Below are positions 58,989 through 64,000 of a stretch of 64,000 nucleotides of DNA, in pieces (positions within the stretch are counted from its first letter, which is position 1; each line of letters starts with the position of its first letter). The notes under the pieces were generated by a model. That model was given only the letters and a program-made list of their open reading frames with translations, did not search any database and was not told where the DNA came from. Both the position numbers and the translations under genes were made by a program. The DNA is from Streptomyces sp. CB01635 (GTDB lineage Bacteria; Actinomycetota; Actinomycetes; Streptomycetales; Streptomycetaceae), in assembly GCF_002803065.1 (NCBI RefSeq), contig NZ_NNBL01000023.1, forward strand, positions 35,781 to 99,780, given 5' to 3'.

Positions 58989-59542
58989 GTGCAGCCACGT
59001 CGCAGCCGGATCCGGTGGCACTGAGTCGCCGCCGTTTCCACCAGCCGTACGAGACCGGGGGCGCCCCCACCGCCCCCTACGGCCGAAAGCGCCGTCAGGG
59101 CCGGAAGTGTCGGCTCGACGTCGCATCCGGGCTCGGGGGGCCGCACCCAGACCGCGGCCTCCTGCGGGTCCGGCACTCCCGGGGGCGCGGGCGCGTCGAT
59201 CCGCCCGCCCGCACCGGCCACGGTGAGATCGAGGGGCAGCGCCCCCCACTCCAGCCAGTCGAGCAGCCCCGGCAGCTCCTCCGCGCTGCCCGCGGCCACC
59301 AGCAGGCGCATCGTCTCCCCTTGCAGGGCCACCGGACACCTGGGGTCCAGCCGCCGCAGCACGGCTCGTCCCGCCTCCGCGGGCAACTCCAGTACGTCGA
59401 AGCGCAGCCCCGTCAGCAGCTGAAGGCCCTCGGGGCCCGGCGCGGTGGCCCAGCCGAGCGCGTTCTCGTACCACTCCCGCACCGGGTCGCCCGCGTCGAG
59501 CGGCCGACGGGGCAGGGGCACGGTGGGCACGATGGAGACCAT
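58967..59542 (-). CDS. Conserved Streptomyces hypothetical protein
   Basis: A protein of about 191 residues (VREWYENALGWATAPGPEGLQLLTGLRFDVLELPAEAGRAVLRRL...). It has Ala/Pro/Gly-rich sequence and no clear membrane helix. The first part (WYENALGWATAP, GLRFDVLELPAEAG) resembles the N-terminal fold of bifunctional DNA primase/polymerase-like Streptomyces proteins. Family and function are uncertain. The start is ATG 59542, though a longer frame exists. Convergent with lsr2, divergent from clpC. Confidence 0.65.
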   Translation of the reverse strand: MVSIVPTVPLPRRPLDAGDPVREWYENALGWATAPGPEGLQLLTGLRFDVLELPAEAGRAVLRRLDPRCPVALQGETMRLLVAAGSAEELPGLLDWLEWGALPLDLTVAGAGGRIDAPAPPGVPDPQEAAVWVRPPEPGCDVEPTLPALTALSAVGGGGGAPGLVRLVETAATQCHRIRLRRGCTQPLAFS

Positions 59543-59974
59543 GTCCGGAGCAACCGCCGGGAACCCTCGCGAGTTACGCAGCGTTGTCGGATGGGTGCAC
59601 AGAGTTTCTCGAATGGGGGCGCGCGGAGGCGTTCGGCGGCGCAAGGGTGTTCGCCCGTAGCGGAGGGAACCGGGGCGCGCCGCATGGACTGTCACTGCTA
59701 GCGGGTAAGACATCCCTAGTGAGGAGGGGCGACACGTGGGTTCGGGCCGTCTTGCGTTCGCCATCGGCGTACTGATGGTGGGGGTAACTGCCTGGCCTGC
59801 GGGAACATCGTCTCGCACCATCGGTGTTGGAGCAGTTGTCGGCGTTCGGGTCAGGAGGCCATCGACGGGTGTCGGCAGTTGGAATGAGCGGTCCCCGCTT
59901 GCGGGACTAAGCTGCGGAAGGACAGGGAGGGGAGCGTCCCCTTACTGCCTGACCGCTCTGAGGAGCGATTAACG
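59543..59974. other. 432-bp intergenic region upstream of clpC
   Basis: No convincing gene. An open frame at 59736-59972 uses many AT-ending codons and ends just before clpC, so I treat it as non-coding. The region holds a ClgR-type box (59649-59662), a small hairpin with arms GTCCC/GGGAC near 59893-59909 and the ribosome binding site GAGGAG before clpC. Confidence 0.6.
59649..59662 (+). promoter_or_regulatory. Putative ClgR box
   Basis: GTTCGC, five bases, GCG: the ClgR operator pattern reported for clp and lon genes in Streptomyces. It lies about 310 bp before the clpC start. Position is plausible for an upstream activation site. Confidence 0.55.
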
Positions 59975-62503
<2,529 letters not shown>

Positions 62504-62522
62504 CCCTTCGGGGATGCGCTGA

Positions 62523-62570
62523 GACAAAGGGGCTTCCCCAGGACTTTGGTCCTGGGGAAGCCCCTTTGTC
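62523..62570 (+). terminator. Very strong terminator after clpC
   Basis: Perfect 22-bp arms (62523-62544 and 62549-62570) with a TTTG loop, 20 nt after the clpC stop. The stem is much longer than needed and works in both directions. Confidence 0.9.
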
Positions 62571-62580
62571 GTGCCCGCGG

Positions 62581-63670
62581 GTCAGCCACCCCGCCGGTGG
62601 ACGGTGACGTCGGCCTGAGGGAAGTGGTCGGCGTACACCTCGCCGGCGGCCGGTGCCGCGTCCTCGGAGAAGATGAGGCGCACCTCGTGCGCGTACGTAG
62701 GAGCGTCGTCCGCTCGCGAGTACGGGCATGGGCCACCGCCATGCGCACGACGTCCCCCACTGGGTGTCGCCGGCGTGGCCGAGCAGGACGTCGAGGTGGC
62801 CCTCCTCGACCGCGTAGCGCGCGCCGAGAGGTGGTCGAGGAACGTCCGGTGCGCGCGAAGGCGACCGCCTGCGGGGCGGGGCTGCGCAGGACGCCGCTGC
62901 GCAGCAGGAGGTGGCGCAGGATCGTGGGGGCGTCGCCCTGGCGCGCGGCGTCGAGGGCCGAGGGCAGGGCGCGTTCGAGCAGCGTGAGCGCGGTGGCCTC
63001 GTCCCTCTCGGTGCGGCCGCGAGCACGCGTGCGTAGGCGAGGCGCTGGAGGAGTTCGGTCTGGTCCTCGGTGTCGGGTTCGATGCCGTCGAGGCCGCCCA
63101 AGCCGTGCCGGCGGTCGCGGTCGGTGAGGATCATCTGGAGCGCGGCGTCATACAGGGGCCTTGCGGCGCGGCGGCAGATATCCGCGGCGCGCGCGGTGGA
63201 GGGCACAGGGCGTCGGCGGTGAGGCCAGGCGCGGGGACCGGCTCGCGCACGGTGCGGGCCGGCTGCCGGTGGCCGACTCGCGCAGGGTGTGGGCCGGCTG
63301 CCGGTGGCCGACTCGCGCAGGGTGTGGGCCGGCTGCCGGTGGCCGAGGCGGACCGCCTGGAGGTCGTCCGTGTCCAGGTCGCCGAGGGCGAGGAGCCTGC
63401 GGGCGAGGCCGCCGTGACCGCCTCCTGCTCGTCCGCAGGGAACGGGGGCTCGCCCGAGGACTGCACGGCCTCCCGCACCAGACGGGCGGCCAGGTGCCGG
63501 ACCTCCTTCTCCCCGAGGGTCCGCTTCTCGCCGCGGAAGGTGACGAGGCCCTAGAGGCGTACGGGCCTGTCCACCAGGCCCGAGCCGGGGCCGTCGCGGG
63601 TGAGGAGCGGCTTCGCCAGAGGCGAGAGCACGCTCCACGCCAGGCGCGTGCCGAGGACTGAGGGATCCAT
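62581..63670 (-). pseudogene. Decayed NACHT-like NTPase gene with internal deletion
   Basis: Recognisable fragments of one protein occur in changing frames. The start MDPSVLGTRLAWSVLSPLAK (from ATG 63670) and GLVTFRGEKRTLGEKEVRHL resemble the N-terminal helical domain of Streptomyces NACHT proteins. An in-frame TAG at 63551-63553 interrupts it, then the frame shifts near 63410 (ALGDLDTDDLQAVRLGHR). A 35-bp tandem repeat follows, no NTPase core (Walker A) is found, and the C-terminal fragments (GLDGIEPDTEDQTELLQRLAY, AHEVRLIFSEDAAPAAGEVY) use other frames up to the stop at 62581. It is probably a broken gene; sequencing errors are less likely given the missing core. Confidence 0.7.
63242..63346. 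repeat. 35-bp tandem repeat in pseudogene
   Basis: Three head-to-tail copies of a 35-bp unit (two identical, one with a few changes). The length is not a multiple of three, so each added copy shifts the frame. It lies where the missing part of the NACHT-like gene should be. Confidence 0.85.
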
Positions 63671-64000
63671 CTGCGCTTCCCCCGAAGGCCGTGAAACCAG
63701 GCGCTTCGGCGTAGCCCGCGTCACATTCGCGGGTCTCTGGATCTTGCCTCCCGGTGACATGCCGCACAGGCGTTTTGTCCGGTACTAGCCGCAATAGTGG
63801 ATGCGTTGGGAGGGTGGAGGGTTGTTGCGGCATCGATGGGTTATACCGAAATGTCCGTTTCTTGGATCGGTGGGGTGCGCGACCGGTGGAGCCCGGGACG
63901 CAAGGGCGCGAAGTGCCCCTAAACCTGGAATCAGGGCATAAAACCGACAGATCGTAGGGGGTCTTCAGGGGTCGTCAAGAGGTTGAAGTCCCGACCTTTT
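63671..64000. other. 330-bp region at right edge; possible structured RNA
   Basis: No gene is visible. The stretch 63870-63960 has several potential hairpins (GGGC/GCCC around GCGAAGT, CCTGG/CAGG) and the segments GGGACGCAA and CCTAAACC. Together these resemble half of a GEMM-I (c-di-GMP-I) riboswitch, but the GGGCAAACC part is absent. The window cuts what follows, so this is only a suggestion. Confidence 0.3.

Noticed and set aside
59736..59972. 78-residue open frame upstream of clpC
   Set aside because: Codon third positions are not GC-biased like the neighbours, and it overlaps the promoter and leader of clpC.
63242..63346. Possible CRISPR array of 35-bp units
   Set aside because: The 35-bp units touch each other with no variable spacers, and no cas genes are near.
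63870..63960. c-di-AMP (ydaO) riboswitch or tRNA at the right edge
   Set aside because: I could not find the ydaO core sequences or a cloverleaf with a T-arm; only a partial GEMM-like resemblance remains.

Overview
The window is high-GC actinobacterial chromosome. GTG and TTG starts, GGAGG-like ribosome binding sites, ATGA/GTGA gene overlaps, an Lsr2 gene and a mycothiol-transferase-superfamily (DinB/DUF664) protein, and the gene neighbourhoods hpt-ftsH-folE, panC-nadB-nadC-coaX and lsr2/clpC, all point to Streptomyces. It is mainly core chromosome with regulators and a few accessory modules in between. I see no tRNA, rRNA, insertion sequence, prophage or CRISPR array.

Layout. 1-2.9 kb: tandem repeat, FUSC membrane protein, lipoprotein. 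2.9-5.4 kb: island of cysteine-free ribosomal proteins (S14, L28 / L33, L31, S18) with a COG0523 (CobW-like) protein and a Zur-type operator overlapping a leaderless promoter. 5.4-7 kb: aldehyde dehydrogenase. 7-9.2 kb: XRE-DUF5753 regulator, anti-sigma-type ATPase and DUF397 protein; the last two share a 26-bp upstream element. 9.2-11.1 kb: VOC/ArsR/SRPBCC operon with twin palindromes, and a DinB protein. 11.1-13.7 kb: PadR regulator and a two-gene ABC exporter. 13.7-17.4 kb: glutamate decarboxylase, ClC channel and a TipA-type MerR regulator. 17.4-25.5 kb: YbjQ, DedA, ThrE, pyrophosphatase, D-Ala-D-Ala carboxypeptidase, zinc metalloprotease, TilS, Hpt. 25.7-31.6 kb: FtsH and the folate genes folE and folP/NTF2-like/folB/folK/DUF3180.

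31.6-38.8 kb: lysyl-phosphatidylglycerol-synthase-like protein, membrane-anchored esterase, quaternary-amine ABC importer. 38.8-44.1 kb: coiled-coil protein, two PH-domain membrane proteins, a stand-alone nuoD, and a MidA/NDUFAF7-type methyltransferase that overlaps it tail to tail. 44.2-47.7 kb: NarL-type two-component system and an ArsR-like DUF5937 regulator with its palindromic control region. 47.8-54.6 kb: PLP lyase, then the DUF2520-panC-nadB-nadC-coaX operon, which joins NAD and CoA biosynthesis. 54.7-62.6 kb: wall-associated protein, small proteins, BlaI-type regulator, N-acetylglutamate synthase, Lsr2, ClpC. 62.6-64 kb: decayed NACHT-like gene with a 35-bp repeat, then an intergenic stretch that may hold a structured RNA cut by the window edge.

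The points most worth following up are the nuoD/MidA pair (candidate bacterial parallel of NDUFS2 arginine methylation by NDUFAF7), the 26-bp inverted element of the XRE/ATPase/DUF397 set, the degenerate P-loop and in-frame palindromic insertion in the COG0523 protein, the DUF2520 gene as a candidate ketopantoate reductase, and the gadB-ClC pair.
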